From assembly GCA_002067705.1 (NCBI GenBank), contig MVRL01000086.1:1-64000 (forward strand): a DNA stretch of 64,000 nt. The letters run 5' to 3'. Below are positions 25,675-34,216 of the stretch, in pieces. The DNA is from Methanosaeta sp. PtaU1.Bin112. Its GTDB lineage: Archaea > Halobacteriota > Methanosarcinia > Methanotrichales > Methanotrichaceae. Under the pieces are notes generated by a model, which saw nothing but the letters and a program-made list of their open reading frames with translations, did no database searches and was not told where the DNA came from. Each line of letters starts with the position of its first letter. The stretch's first letter is position 1. The position numbers and the translations under genes are program-made.

Positions 25675-26026
25675 CTTATCTGTACAGTTGGTACGTTGTG
25701 AAAGTCATTAATTTTTCTCAGTATCCCATGAAAATTGCATTGACATATTTCTGCAAATCGGATCAGGGAGCAAGATTAGAGAGGAGATTGAAGGAGATGC
25801 GCGCCAAGGGCACAAAGCATTTGAAAATCAAAAATTGAGGTTTATAACATTGCCCTTCAAATCAACCACCCAATGAGAGCTTGTTCTCAATAAGCGACCT
25901 TTTGAGAGATGAACGTACAAAAGTATAATTCTATTTTTTTCGAAATATTAAGAACGCAACGCCACGGATTTATTCAAATTGTTGAAATATTGTCATTTCG
26001 ACTTTTCTTTAGCTCGCTCATTCCGA
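25675..26026. other. Intergenic stretch with one mini-ORF of doubtful status
   Basis: About 350 bp, AT-rich. A plus-strand 36-codon frame (25728-25838, starting MKIALTYFCKSDQG and ending in Lys-rich codons) is present but lacks a ribosome binding site. No tRNA, guide RNA or repeat is recognised. Confidence 0.35.
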
Positions 26027-27520
26027 TCAGCGAATCAGCACCGCGCTCAGCACAACCACGAAGAGTCCCAAGAAGAACCAGCCGAGGATCCCCTCCGCCA
26101 TGGCCAGATGCCTGTAGACGCCCACCGGATAGGTATTGACGGGAGCCTGAGATGTGGTGAACATGGCAATGCTGAAGTAGAGGGCATCGGTGAAAGAGAC
26201 GCGCGTGCTGGGACGCAGCCGCGTGTCTCCGGGAAGCTCCACGCCTTCGATCTCGAATTTGCTCATGCCCTTTCCCGCCCAGAATATGATCCCAAAGACG
26301 AGAATGGTAAAGAGACACCAAAAGGCGGTGTAGCTCACCCGAACACCATACCCGCAAGAGAGCCAGGAGATTATATCTGAAAGTTTGCCCCAGCCCCAGG
26401 GAGCCTGATCCTGACCGATTCGGCGGTATTGATAGTAACATTCGTCGGCCTCATCAAACCACTCCAGGCTCTTGTAGTTCTTCACCAGGGCCAGGTAGGC
26501 GGCTCCGTTGTAGACCATGCGGCTCTGCAGCGTGCTCCAGTGGACCACGAACTTAGAAAAGTCAGTGCTGTTAAGGTTGATCTTCGAACTCTCACTGAAT
26601 GTGGCATTGTCCAGCTGCATGCTGTAGAGCCGGGCACCTTCCAGGATCAGATCACCATTAAACCGGGCATTGGCGAAATAGGCCAGGTCGGTGAATTTAA
26701 CCCCCCCAAAGAATGCTGTATTGTTAAAGTCAACATTGCCATAGTCCGCCAACCCCCCGAAGCTGGACAGGCCGAAGGTGCTCCCCATCCAGAAGCGGGC
26801 CGCCCTAAAGAGCACGTCGCTCTCGAAACGGGTGGCGGCAAATGTGGCATTGCCTTTGAACTGGGCGGAGCGAAATGTGACCTGCCCGGCAAACTGAGTC
26901 TCAAAGAAGCTTACATCATCGAAGTCTGCATTTAAAAAAGATCCAGATCTAAGGAACTTGGCATAATTGAAGTCGACATCACTGGCAAAATTGCAGTCCA
27001 TGAAGATCGCATCCCCATCGAACTCGGCGTTGCCGAAACTGCTGTCGCCCTGAAAAGTTGTGCTGATGAAGGAAGCTGCTGCCTGGAAATCGGTCTCGGC
27101 AAAGTCGGCCTGCTTGCCGAATTTTGCACCGGCAAACTTGGAGTCTCCCAGAAATCTTGATTTTATGAAGCTGACATTCTCCTGAAAGGTGCATCTCCTC
27201 AGGTCCAGAAATTCATTGAAGGTCACACCCTCAATTCGAACCGGCCCCTGAAAACGAGAGTTTGTGATCTTAATTGACTGACTGACTGGCTCCATAGCTG
27301 GACCCAGATCCAGTTCGCCGAGGATGGTGATATTGTTATAGTCCAGAGGCTCGCCTGATCTTATCTGAGCCAGTATATCCTGGGCGGCTATGGCCTGCGA
27401 GGCTGATGATGCCCCACCAAGTCCGTCCTCTTCTGACAGGGACTCTCCGAACAGAAGGAGCAGCAAGATGACCATAGAGAGAATGTTCCGTCTGGAGACG
27501 GGACTAGATATTGCGATCAA
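26027..27520 (-). CDS. Secreted/membrane pentapeptide-repeat protein with channel-like C-terminus
   Basis: A 497-aa protein. An N-terminal hydrophobic segment (about residues 13-26) is a signal or anchor. Residues about 85-320 are pentapeptide repeats of the A-x-F type (for example SRFLGDSKFAGAKFGKQADF), forming a right-handed beta helix. The C-terminus has two membrane helices flanking a pore-like segment, DALYFSIAMFTTSQAPVNTYPVG, placed as in two-helix K+ channels but lacking the T-V-G-Y-G filter. It is a paralogue of the next gene upstream, 62 nt away. A role as an envelope sensor or channel is inference. Confidence 0.8.
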   Translation of the reverse strand: MIAISSPVSRRNILSMVILLLLLFGESLSEEDGLGGASSASQAIAAQDILAQIRSGEPLDYNNITILGELDLGPAMEPVSQSIKITNSRFQGPVRIEGVTFNEFLDLRRCTFQENVSFIKSRFLGDSKFAGAKFGKQADFAETDFQAAASFISTTFQGDSSFGNAEFDGDAIFMDCNFASDVDFNYAKFLRSGSFLNADFDDVSFFETQFAGQVTFRSAQFKGNATFAATRFESDVLFRAARFWMGSTFGLSSFGGLADYGNVDFNNTAFFGGVKFTDLAYFANARFNGDLILEGARLYSMQLDNATFSESSKINLNSTDFSKFVVHWSTLQSRMVYNGAAYLALVKNYKSLEWFDEADECYYQYRRIGQDQAPWGWGKLSDIISWLSCGYGVRVSYTAFWCLFTILVFGIIFWAGKGMSKFEIEGVELPGDTRLRPSTRVSFTDALYFSIAMFTTSQAPVNTYPVGVYRHLAMAEGILGWFFLGLFVVVLSAVLIR

Positions 27521-27582
27521 TGATCCAATAAAAAGGCGGCCCAGGATTTATCACTTTTGCATTTGCTTTGCTGGATAATGCA

Positions 27583-29073
27583 TTACCGGATCATCACCCG
27601 GCCCAATGTCACCAGAAAGAGCGCCAGCAATAGCCAGCCCAAAATTCCTTCCAGGATGACATAATATCTGTATCTTCCTACGGGCAGAAAATCGATGGGT
27701 CCCTGGGAGAGAAAGACCATTGTGCTGAAGAAGAGAGCATTTCGGATCGTGGCATGTTCGGGCAGGCTGCCCTCCTCAGCTGGCTCATGCAGAGGCTTAG
27801 CGGAGCGACGAATGCCATCTCCCCTCCAGAATAAGAGACCAAAAGACAGGATAGTGAGAAGCGACCAGAATACCGCATAGCTGGGCCTTACTCCGTAGCC
27901 GCAGGACAGCCATGCTAAGATATCGATGACCCTGGACCACCCCCAATCCTTTCCTGCTTGATTGAGGCGACGGTACTGGTAGTAGCAGTCATCCTCATCT
28001 GCAGACCAGCCCAGACCGTGGTAATTGTTGATGAGCGCCAGATAGGCTCCCGGGTCCCAGACCACATGCTCTTCAATATCATTCCAATGGGCTTTAAAGC
28101 GAGAAAAGTCGGTGTCGTTCAGGATAATACGGGAGCCTTTTGCCAATTCTGCCTTATCCAGGAGGATGGTGGATATAGAGCTTGCCTTGAAGTTGAGATC
28201 ATCGTCGAATCGAGCACTCTGCAGGCTGGCAATATCCTCAAACTTTGCGAGCCCGAAGAGGGCGAGCCCATTAAAGACAGCATCCGAGAAATAGGCCGCC
28301 TGAGAGAAGCGAGCCAGATTGAAATTCGCCTCATTGGCAAAGACTGCCTCGCCAAAGGAGGTGAGGCCGGAGAAGCTGGCCAGGCCGAAGTGGGCTGGGC
28401 CGGAGAAAAGCGAATCGGAGAAGACTGCACTGCCGAAGCGGGAAGAGAAGAAGTTGGCCCTCCCGGCGATGTTTGCAGCAGAAAAGTCCAATGCCCCCGA
28501 GAAATCAACATCCGAGAAGATGGCGTCGCCCAGAAACTGCGCTGCTGGGAAATAGGAATAGGATTCGAAATTGGAGTAATTAAAATTGGCATTGTCCATG
28601 AAGAGAGCTCCGCTGAAGAAGGCATCTTTTGCGAACTGGGCATCCTCAAAGCTTATATTGTTCCTGAAGACGGCACCAGAAAAAAAAGCCGGCTGGGCGA
28701 AGGAGGCAAAAGAGAAGCTACCGTTGGCAAAGCTGGCGTTCGCGAAGTCTGCCTGGCCGAGAAAGCTGGCCTTCTCAAAGCTGGCGTTGCTAAAGGTGCT
28801 GCCCCAAAAGATGGCATCCTGCACGAAGGTGACGCCGGAAAAAGAGGCGTTGGCGAAAGTGGAATTAGTGATCACCAAAGAGCTTGCCACTCGCCCACCT
28901 GGCAAAGATCTGAGATTAAGATCCCCCTGAATCCGGATATTATCATAATAGACCGGCTCGTTGCTCTCCAGTTGAGCAATTATCTCATGAGCGGCAATAA
29001 CCTGTTGAGCCTGAGAGGATGATGCGGCTGCCATCACGACAAGCGCCACTAATACATATAATCGCCAGGCCAT
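27583..29073 (-). CDS. Secreted/membrane pentapeptide-repeat protein with channel-like C-terminus (paralogue)
   Basis: A 496-aa paralogue of the downstream gene. The N-terminal 22 residues form a clean signal peptide ending SSQA. Repeats of the type AxFSGA, SFEKASFLGQADFANASF run from about residue 70 to 310. The conserved block CYYQYRR and the pair of C-terminal membrane helices with DFLPVGRYRY are shared with its neighbour, but the pore-like element here is IRNALFFSTMVFLSQGPIDF, again without a K+ filter. The strong codon and residue repetition creates a 354-codon antisense frame that I regard as spurious. Confidence 0.8.
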   Translation of the reverse strand: MAWRLYVLVALVVMAAASSSQAQQVIAAHEIIAQLESNEPVYYDNIRIQGDLNLRSLPGGRVASSLVITNSTFANASFSGVTFVQDAIFWGSTFSNASFEKASFLGQADFANASFANGSFSFASFAQPAFFSGAVFRNNISFEDAQFAKDAFFSGALFMDNANFNYSNFESYSYFPAAQFLGDAIFSDVDFSGALDFSAANIAGRANFFSSRFGSAVFSDSLFSGPAHFGLASFSGLTSFGEAVFANEANFNLARFSQAAYFSDAVFNGLALFGLAKFEDIASLQSARFDDDLNFKASSISTILLDKAELAKGSRIILNDTDFSRFKAHWNDIEEHVVWDPGAYLALINNYHGLGWSADEDDCYYQYRRLNQAGKDWGWSRVIDILAWLSCGYGVRPSYAVFWSLLTILSFGLLFWRGDGIRRSAKPLHEPAEEGSLPEHATIRNALFFSTMVFLSQGPIDFLPVGRYRYYVILEGILGWLLLALFLVTLGRVMIR

Positions 29074-29179
29074 CTGATGACGGGTTAGGGATGGCAGAGT
29101 TCATATCCTTTGCCATTGTTCAGATGGAGGAAAATCATTACGTAGATATATATCTGCGAACATTCTCTTTTCGCAAGAA

Positions 29180-30097
29180 ATGCAATCGGAGAACGAAGCT
29201 ACAAAGACCCTCGCCCGCCAGGGATACCACCTTGTCGGCAGCGGAGCAGTCAAGCCCTGCCTCTGGCTGAGCCGAGCCATGCGGGGCGGGGACCAGTGCT
29301 ACAAGCACCACTTCTATGGCATCTCCAGCCATCGCTGCGTGCAGATGACCCCCACCCTGGAGTGCAACCATCATTGTCTGCACTGCTGGAGGCCGATCGA
29401 CGATCCGGTTCCAACGGCCGCACCATTGGAACCGGCGGAACTGCTGGAAGGCATCCTGCGCGGCCAGAATAAGTTTCTCTCCGGTTATGGCGGAGCCAAG
29501 ACCACGGACCCGGCCAGACTTGCGGAGGCACAGAAGCCCAGGCATGTGGCAGTCTCCCTCATGGGCGAGCCAACCCTCTATCCCTACATAAAAGAGCTTC
29601 TCGATCTGATTCACAGGAGAGGCATGACATCCTTTGTGGTGAGCAACGCCACAAATCCTGAGGTCATAGCAGAGCTGCAACCGACTCAGCTCTATCTCAG
29701 CCTCAATGCACCCGACGAAGAGCTGTACCGGCGAGTCTGCCGGCCTGCAGCTGCCTTCTGGCAAAGAATCCAGGAGAGCCTGCAGATCATCAAAGAGCAC
29801 CGCACCCGCAGTGTTATCCGCCTGACCCTCGCCCGGGGCCTGAACATGGAAAGACCGGAGGACTATGCTCGCCTCATCGCGAGAGCTGAGCCTGACTTTG
29901 TGGAGGTCAAGTCTTACATGCACCTGGGCCGCTCCCGAGACCGCCTGACCAGAGAGGCCATGCCGCAGCACCAGGAGATCCTGCAATTCGCCTCTTCCTT
30001 GGGCGAGTCCCTGGCGTACGATCTGCAGGCAGATGTGCCCCTGAGCCGGGTCGCCCTTCTCAGCAGCGGACGCGCAAACAGACAGCTGATGGATTAA
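29180..30097 (+). CDS. taw1: tRNA 4-demethylwyosine synthase (Taw1/TYW1)
   Basis: A radical SAM enzyme of 305 aa that condenses pyruvate with N1-methylguanosine-37 of tRNA-Phe to build the wyosine ring. The radical SAM motif CNHHCLHC lies at about residues 62-69, preceded by two Cys (CLWLSRAM...DQCYKHHFYG) that ligate the second iron-sulfur cluster. HRCVQMTPTLECNHHCLHCW and VEVKSYMHLGRSR are characteristic. It is an archaeal/eukaryotic-type enzyme and stands alone on this strand. Confidence 0.95.
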   Translation: MQSENEATKTLARQGYHLVGSGAVKPCLWLSRAMRGGDQCYKHHFYGISSHRCVQMTPTLECNHHCLHCWRPIDDPVPTAAPLEPAELLEGILRGQNKFLSGYGGAKTTDPARLAEAQKPRHVAVSLMGEPTLYPYIKELLDLIHRRGMTSFVVSNATNPEVIAELQPTQLYLSLNAPDEELYRRVCRPAAAFWQRIQESLQIIKEHRTRSVIRLTLARGLNMERPEDYARLIARAEPDFVEVKSYMHLGRSRDRLTREAMPQHQEILQFASSLGESLAYDLQADVPLSRVALLSSGRANRQLMD

Positions 30098-30414
30098 ACA
30101 AAGGCTGAATGATTTAATCACACTAGAAATAAAGATGTTGAAGTTTGAGGATCATGCCGGAATAAAGGGACACCCCTTATCGAAGATCAGTACTACTACA
30201 TGAGTTGAATATTCAAAAATAGATCACATATAAAAATTTCGAACGACGATGATTTCATGCAGAGGATCAGGCATCAGGACTAACCGGAAAGTGAGATCTT
30301 CGAGGCGGACCTATAAAACTCAGTGGGAAAACTATTTTTGTGGGTAGGTGCAACCACTCTTTGGCCTTAAAGACGTCAAAGGGAAAAATAGGGCAAAGGA
30401 CTCCAGGTGAGCCG
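30098..30414 (+). promoter_or_regulatory. Intergenic region with TATA box for the response regulator
   Basis: About 317 bp. TATAAA at 30312-30317 would place a start near 30340, giving a 75-nt leader for the response regulator; a second TATA-like CATATAAAA lies near 30229. No gene or structured RNA is recognised. Confidence 0.4.
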
Positions 30415-30807
30415 ATGGACTTAGACATAAGGATACTGCTGGTAGAGGACAATCAGGAGGACGCAGCGGTAACAAAGCGTGTTTTATTGCATAATAAGCT
30501 GGATAATAATCTGATCATTGCCACCAGCGGTAAAGACGCCCTTGCAGCTTTGCAGAATCGGAGCAAAGAGGGCCTACCTCAACTGATATTGCTGGACATC
30601 AATCTGCCAGACATCAGCGGCATAGATCTTTTAAGGCTCATAAAGAAAGATGAAAATCTTCAGGAGATACCGGTGGTCATTCTCACCGGGTCCAATGAGG
30701 ATCAGGATATCCAGAAGAGCTATGATCTGGGTGCAGGCAGCTACCTGGTCAAACCCATCTCCAATAAAGCTTTGATGCTGGTCATTGAGAAGCTATTTTA
30801 TCCCTAA
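30415..30807 (+). CDS. Single-domain response regulator (CheY/Rcp1-like)
   Basis: A 130-aa receiver domain with no output domain. Acidic pocket VEDN near residues 10-13, phospho-acceptor Asp in LILLDINLPDISG (about residue 59), conserved Thr in VILTGSN and Lys in YLVKPIS. The spacing before the Asp (long loop SKEGLPQ) resembles Rcp1-type regulators paired with multi-domain histidine kinases. ATG 30415 is chosen because GGTGA precedes it by 5 nt; the open frame from 30340 has no family match before it. Its kinase is not in the window. Confidence 0.9.
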   Translation: MDLDIRILLVEDNQEDAAVTKRVLLHNKLDNNLIIATSGKDALAALQNRSKEGLPQLILLDINLPDISGIDLLRLIKKDENLQEIPVVILTGSNEDQDIQKSYDLGAGSYLVKPISNKALMLVIEKLFYP

Positions 30808-30862
30808 TGGTGGCTTCCTACCCGCCCCTAAGAAGGGCAGGGCTTCCTGCTTCATCGAGCCA

Positions 30863-31720
30863 CTAATCCTTTACCCTAACGCTACAATTCCTCGCCACCT
30901 TCAGATTTCCTCTATCATCCCGGCGAGAATCCACCGGAGTCTCAAGGATCATTGGCAAACCAGCAAGAACGGGATGGCAGAGAACGGCTCTAAAGCCCGC
31001 CTCGCCTATCTGTCCAAGGCAGATATGCTCATGCCGATCCAGATGAGACCCTATGGCACCTTTGCAATCATTGAGGTGAATGAGCTTAAGCCGTTTCAGT
31101 CCAATGCAATCATCAAATTGATCCAGCGTCGCCTCTAGAGAAGACGAAGTGCGTATATCATATCCTGCCGCATGAAGGTGGCAAGTGTCCAGGCACACAC
31201 CCAAACGATGATGATCGGTGGGCTGGGACGCCAGGATGGCAGCGATATCTGAAAAAGTGCTACCCATGCTGTTCTTGCTGCCGGCGCTGTTCTCTAGTAG
31301 CAGTATGGTATCGCTATTGGTCTCGGAAAAGACGGCCTGCAATGCGCCTGAGATCCTGGCAATCCCGCTCTCCCGACCCTCGCCAACGTGACTTCCCAGA
31401 TGGGTTACAAGATACGGTATACCTAAAACCTGACATCGCTCCAGCTCCTTCGCGAGAGATTGCACTGATTTGGCATAAATCCCATCGTTTGCCGAGGCAA
31501 GGTTGGGCAGATAGGGCATATGGTCCACCGCGAGAGCGATGCCCAGCTGCCTTTGCTCGTCAATAAATCGCTTTGCTGATTCGCTTGGAATGGGATTTGT
31601 ATACCATTTGCGCGGATTGGAAGAGAATATCTGAAATGCATCACAGCCTTTTTCACGAGCACGAGATACGGCCCGATCTACGCCACCTGCAACAGAGACG
31701 TGCAAGCCCAATCGCACCAT
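30863..31720 (-). CDS. nfo: Endonuclease IV (AP endonuclease, Nfo)
   Basis: A 285-aa TIM-barrel apurinic/apyrimidinic endonuclease. Zn-binding blocks are all visible: VTHLGSHVGEG, LLLENSAGSKNSMG, CLDTCHLHAAGYD, KLIHLNDCKGAIGSHLDRHEHICLG in outline, and MILETPVD. It incises DNA 5' of abasic sites and pairs functionally with the endonuclease III encoded elsewhere in the window. Length and motif order are typical. Confidence 0.95.
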   Translation of the reverse strand: MVRLGLHVSVAGGVDRAVSRAREKGCDAFQIFSSNPRKWYTNPIPSESAKRFIDEQRQLGIALAVDHMPYLPNLASANDGIYAKSVQSLAKELERCQVLGIPYLVTHLGSHVGEGRESGIARISGALQAVFSETNSDTILLLENSAGSKNSMGSTFSDIAAILASQPTDHHRLGVCLDTCHLHAAGYDIRTSSSLEATLDQFDDCIGLKRLKLIHLNDCKGAIGSHLDRHEHICLGQIGEAGFRAVLCHPVLAGLPMILETPVDSRRDDRGNLKVARNCSVRVKD

Positions 31721-31830
31721 ATTAATACGCTGAGGAGTGCATATCGGATCAAGCTTATCCCAAAATAAGGGGACAGGGATAAATCGAAAAAGCCGGTACC
31801 GTTTTAAGGAGGTAGCATAGCCAGAACAGC

Positions 31831-31892
31831 GGCGTCGATGATGATACGGTATGCTCTGATGCGATGATGAGCCCTATGAGTTCTGAGGCGCG
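31831..31892 (+). ncRNA. Box C/D guide sRNA
   Basis: All elements of an archaeal C/D sRNA are in place: C box ATGATGA (31838-31844), 11-nt guide, D' box CTGA (31856-31859), 4-nt spacer, C' box ATGATGA (31864-31870), 12-nt guide, D box CTGA (31883-31886), and a terminal stem GCGTC/GGCGC. By the N+5 rule the D' guide would direct 2'-O-methylation of U in AGCAUACCGUA and the D guide of the second C in AACUCAUAGGGC. The latter contains CUCAUA, like an anticodon loop with CAU, so elongator tRNA-Met C34 is a candidate target (inference). Confidence 0.85.
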
Positions 31893-31940
31893 CAAAAAAT
31901 TCTAAAGAAAAGGACGCACCCCAGTCCATCATTCAGAGCG

Positions 31941-32249
31941 TCAGGCGGTCATGCGGGCTCTTGCCCATCGACTTATATTATCGATCAGATTTAATTCCAC
32001 AATCTTTCGAGGGTCATAAAGCATATCAGACAAATCGTGCAGTGAAATGCTCTTCGTTCCGCCCCTCTTATCGACAACACTAAGGGCCTCATCGGGCATG
32101 GTTTTGCTCATCTTTCGCATCAGCTCCGCCAGAGCGGAACAGGCGTTTTTTAAATATCTAATTGAGAAGTCGGACGTAGACTTCCTGTCTGTGAGGTTCT
32201 TATTAACCTCTTTTATCGACCAGCATATGGTGAGGATATCCCTATACAT
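31941..32249 (-). CDS. Unknown 102-aa helical protein
   Basis: I do not recognise this protein. It starts at ATG 32249, chosen because GAGGTG lies about 5 nt upstream; the longer frame to 32318 is unlikely. The product is helical, with AELMRKMSKTMPDEALSV and a basic end, and has no signal peptide or membrane segment. It lies downstream of the tRNA-Lys/tRNA-Trp pair on the same strand. Confidence 0.55.
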   Translation of the reverse strand: MYRDILTICWSIKEVNKNLTDRKSTSDFSIRYLKNACSALAELMRKMSKTMPDEALSVVDKRGGTKSISLHDLSDMLYDPRKIVELNLIDNISRWARARMTA

Positions 32250-32328
32250 CTCGGCACCTCTACATTGATCGCGCCAAGAATATTTAAGTGCTGTGGAGAA
32301 AGGAGGCAAAAAAAACATGATAAAGAGG

Positions 32329-32536
32329 TGGGGCTGGTGAGATTCGAACTCACGATCGACGGGTATCTCCGATACTGAAGTGTATGCAGCCGAAAATCGG
32401 CGGCTGATTACAGCTCATTTCAGTGCTCCAACGGATCATCAACGATCTCCCCGTCGAGAGATCTCAGTAGACCCGTTGCTCATCATCAAATAATACCGCT
32501 GGAGCCCATCGCCCTACCTGGCTAGGCCACAGCCCC
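32329..32536 (-). tRNA. tRNA-Trp (CCA anticodon) with a 134-nt intron
   Basis: Exon 1 is 32499-32536 (38 nt, ending CTCCAG), exon 2 is 32329-32364 (36 nt, starting ACCCGT). Joined, they give a normal cloverleaf with anticodon stem ATGGG/CCCGT and loop CTCCAGA (anticodon CCA). The splice sites form a textbook bulge-helix-bulge: helix, bulge AUA, four pairs CUCC/GGAG, bulge AGC, then the intron stem GGUAU/GUAUC, with cuts at AG^C and AU^A between positions 37 and 38. Confidence 0.96.
32365..32498 (-). ncRNA. tRNA-Trp intron acting as a box C/D guide RNA
   Basis: The intron contains C box ATGATGA (32486-32480), 12-nt guide, D' CTGA (32467-32464), a hairpin, C' TTGATGA (32442-32436), 12-nt guide and D CTGA (32423-32420). 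The D' guide (ACGGGUCU core) pairs with AGACCCGU of the spliced tRNA and aims at C39. The D guide (CCGUUGGAGC) pairs with the exon-intron junction GCUCCAGCGG, with one wobble, and aims at C34. Self-targeting tRNA-Trp introns are known in euryarchaea such as Haloferax, which supports the reading. Confidence 0.92.
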
Positions 32537-32549
32537 GGTTGATCTAAAG

Positions 32550-32623
32550 CGGGCCGAGAGGGATTTGAACCCCCGACCTAAAGGTTAAGAGCCTTTCGCT
32601 CTGCCTGACTAAGCTACCGGCCC
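32550..32623 (-). tRNA. tRNA-Lys (CTT anticodon)
   Basis: Minus-strand cloverleaf: acceptor GGGCCGG with TCGGCCC, anticodon stem AAAGG/CCTTT around the loop CTCTTAA, T arm GGGGGTTCAAATCCCTC. Anticodon CTT reads AAG. It lies 13 nt upstream of tRNA-Trp, so both are probably in one precursor. Confidence 0.95.
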
Positions 32624-32644
32624 GGACACTCCCAATGCTAATGC

Positions 32645-32653
32645 CATATAAAT
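32645..32653 (-). promoter_or_regulatory. TATA box for the tRNA-Lys/tRNA-Trp transcript
   Basis: Minus-strand TTTATATGG lies about 25 nt before the 5' end of tRNA-Lys, the expected spacing for an archaeal promoter. Confidence 0.6.
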
Positions 32654-32747
32654 ACATTTCGAGTGGATATCTTCCGGAAAGCCCCGGCGCATGCATCTAA
32701 TAATAAATGCAAAGGACAAAATAGATGATAGGAGCAGGAAGTGCTCC

Positions 32748-34073
32748 CTAAAACAAGTTGATATATCGCTCAATCTCCCAGGGGTGGACGTAGGTGTTGT
32801 AAGCCTCCCACTCCAGCAGGCCCAGGCGCATGACATTCTCAAAAACATGCTCGCCCAAAGCTGCACGTATGACGCTGTCCGCTTCAAGATAGTCCAGAGC
32901 CTCTTTGAGATTGGCCGGCAGGGTCTTGATACCCTTTGATTTGCGCTCGGCAGGGGTAAGGTGATAGACATTCAGATCAACCGGATCGCCCGGATCGATG
33001 CCCCTCTTGATTCCGTCCATACCTGCTGCCAGAATTACGGCAAATGTCAGATAGGGATTGCAGGCGGGATCGGGCGAGCGAAACTCCAGGCGCGTGGATA
33101 GGCCGCGACCGGCTGGAATGCGAATGAGGGAAGAGCGATTCGGCCCAGACCAAGTGATATAGACGGGCGCCTCAAACCCCGAGACAAGCCGCTTATAGGA
33201 GTTTATGAGTGGATTAGCAATCGCGGTTATCGCACAGGCGTGCTCGATCAAGCCTCCTACAAAGAACCTGGCCAGATCGCTTATGCCGCTCTTCGTCTCA
33301 GGATCGAAGAACGCATTCTCACCACCTCTGAACAGCGAGATATTGGCATGCATTCCCGTGCCTGCTGCACCATAAATGGGCTTGGGCATGAAAGTGGCAC
33401 GCAGGCCTTCTCTCATGGCGATGGTCTTGGTGACATACTTGAAGGTCACCACCTTGTCTGCGTTCTTCAGAGCATCATCGTAAACAAAATCAATCTCATG
33501 CTGACCCCTGGCGACCTCATGATGAGAGGCTTCGATGGTAAAGCCCATCTGCGTCAGAGCCCGGATGATCTCGCGACGCACATCCTCTGCCAGATCCACG
33601 GGACCGAGGTCGAAGTAGCCGCCAAAGTCATGGGGATTGGTAGCTGAGCCGCCATTCTGCTTTTCAAACAGGAAGAACTCCAGCTCAGGACCGACATTCA
33701 TGCTGAAGCCCATCTCTGCCGCTTTTTCCAGCTGCCTGCGCAGGACACGACGGGGATCGCCATCGAAAGGCTGCCCGCTCGGCAAGAACACATCGCATAT
33801 AAGCCGCGCCTCATTAGATCCGTCCTTGGTGCGCCAGGGCAGGATGCTGAAGGTGGAAAGGTCAGGTTGAAGGACCATATCGGACTCTTGAATTCTAGCA
33901 AAACCCTCGATGGAAGAGCCATCAAAAGAGATGCCGCTCTTCAAGGCTTTGCCCATCTGAGTAGCGGGAATGGCCACGTTCTTCACTACCCCCGATATAT
34001 CTGTGAACTGCAACCGGAGAAATTCCACGTTCTTCTCCTGAACTATCTTAAGCACCTGCTCCTTTGAGTACAC
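32748..34073 (-). CDS. glnA: Glutamine synthetase type I
   Basis: A 441-aa enzyme that makes glutamine from glutamate, ammonia and ATP. Recognised blocks: FDGSSIEGF, GPELEFFLF (metal-binding Glu), GMHANISLF, NPLINSYKRL and PNRSSLIRIP. The length and the lack of an adenylylation loop fit the alpha form found in archaea and Firmicutes, controlled by feedback rather than AMPylation. The start is a GTG with GGAG upstream. A truncated P-II gene elsewhere in the window is a possible trace of nitrogen-control genes, but not adjacent. Confidence 0.96.
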   Translation of the reverse strand: MYSKEQVLKIVQEKNVEFLRLQFTDISGVVKNVAIPATQMGKALKSGISFDGSSIEGFARIQESDMVLQPDLSTFSILPWRTKDGSNEARLICDVFLPSGQPFDGDPRRVLRRQLEKAAEMGFSMNVGPELEFFLFEKQNGGSATNPHDFGGYFDLGPVDLAEDVRREIIRALTQMGFTIEASHHEVARGQHEIDFVYDDALKNADKVVTFKYVTKTIAMREGLRATFMPKPIYGAAGTGMHANISLFRGGENAFFDPETKSGISDLARFFVGGLIEHACAITAIANPLINSYKRLVSGFEAPVYITWSGPNRSSLIRIPAGRGLSTRLEFRSPDPACNPYLTFAVILAAGMDGIKRGIDPGDPVDLNVYHLTPAERKSKGIKTLPANLKEALDYLEADSVIRAALGEHVFENVMRLGLLEWEAYNTYVHPWEIERYINLF

Positions 34074-34216
34074 TATAACATCATCTCCTGCACATTTTTT
34101 TGCAGACCATTATTGACAGAAATTCACGCGCTTAAAGTATATTGCTCATAGAGATCATATTTTCGGGTCAGGCTCAACTTTGCGTTTTATATAGCTATCC
34201 ATTCATAAGGGATTTG

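Noticed and set aside
25728-25838. 36-codon plus-strand mini-ORF starting MKIALTYFCK
   Set aside because: No ribosome binding site and no relatives recognised; kept only as a remark on the intergenic region.
27958-29022. 354-codon plus-strand open frame antisense to the pentapeptide-repeat gene
   Set aside because: Its composition mirrors the repetitive sense strand, it has no family resemblance, and the sense gene has a signal peptide, repeats and membrane helices.
29074-29110. TGATGA element upstream of taw1
   Set aside because: No D box or second box pair follows; isolated match.
29138-30121. 327-codon minus-strand frame antisense to taw1
   Set aside because: The sense strand encodes a complete Taw1 with all cysteines; the antisense frame is an effect of GC-rich codons.
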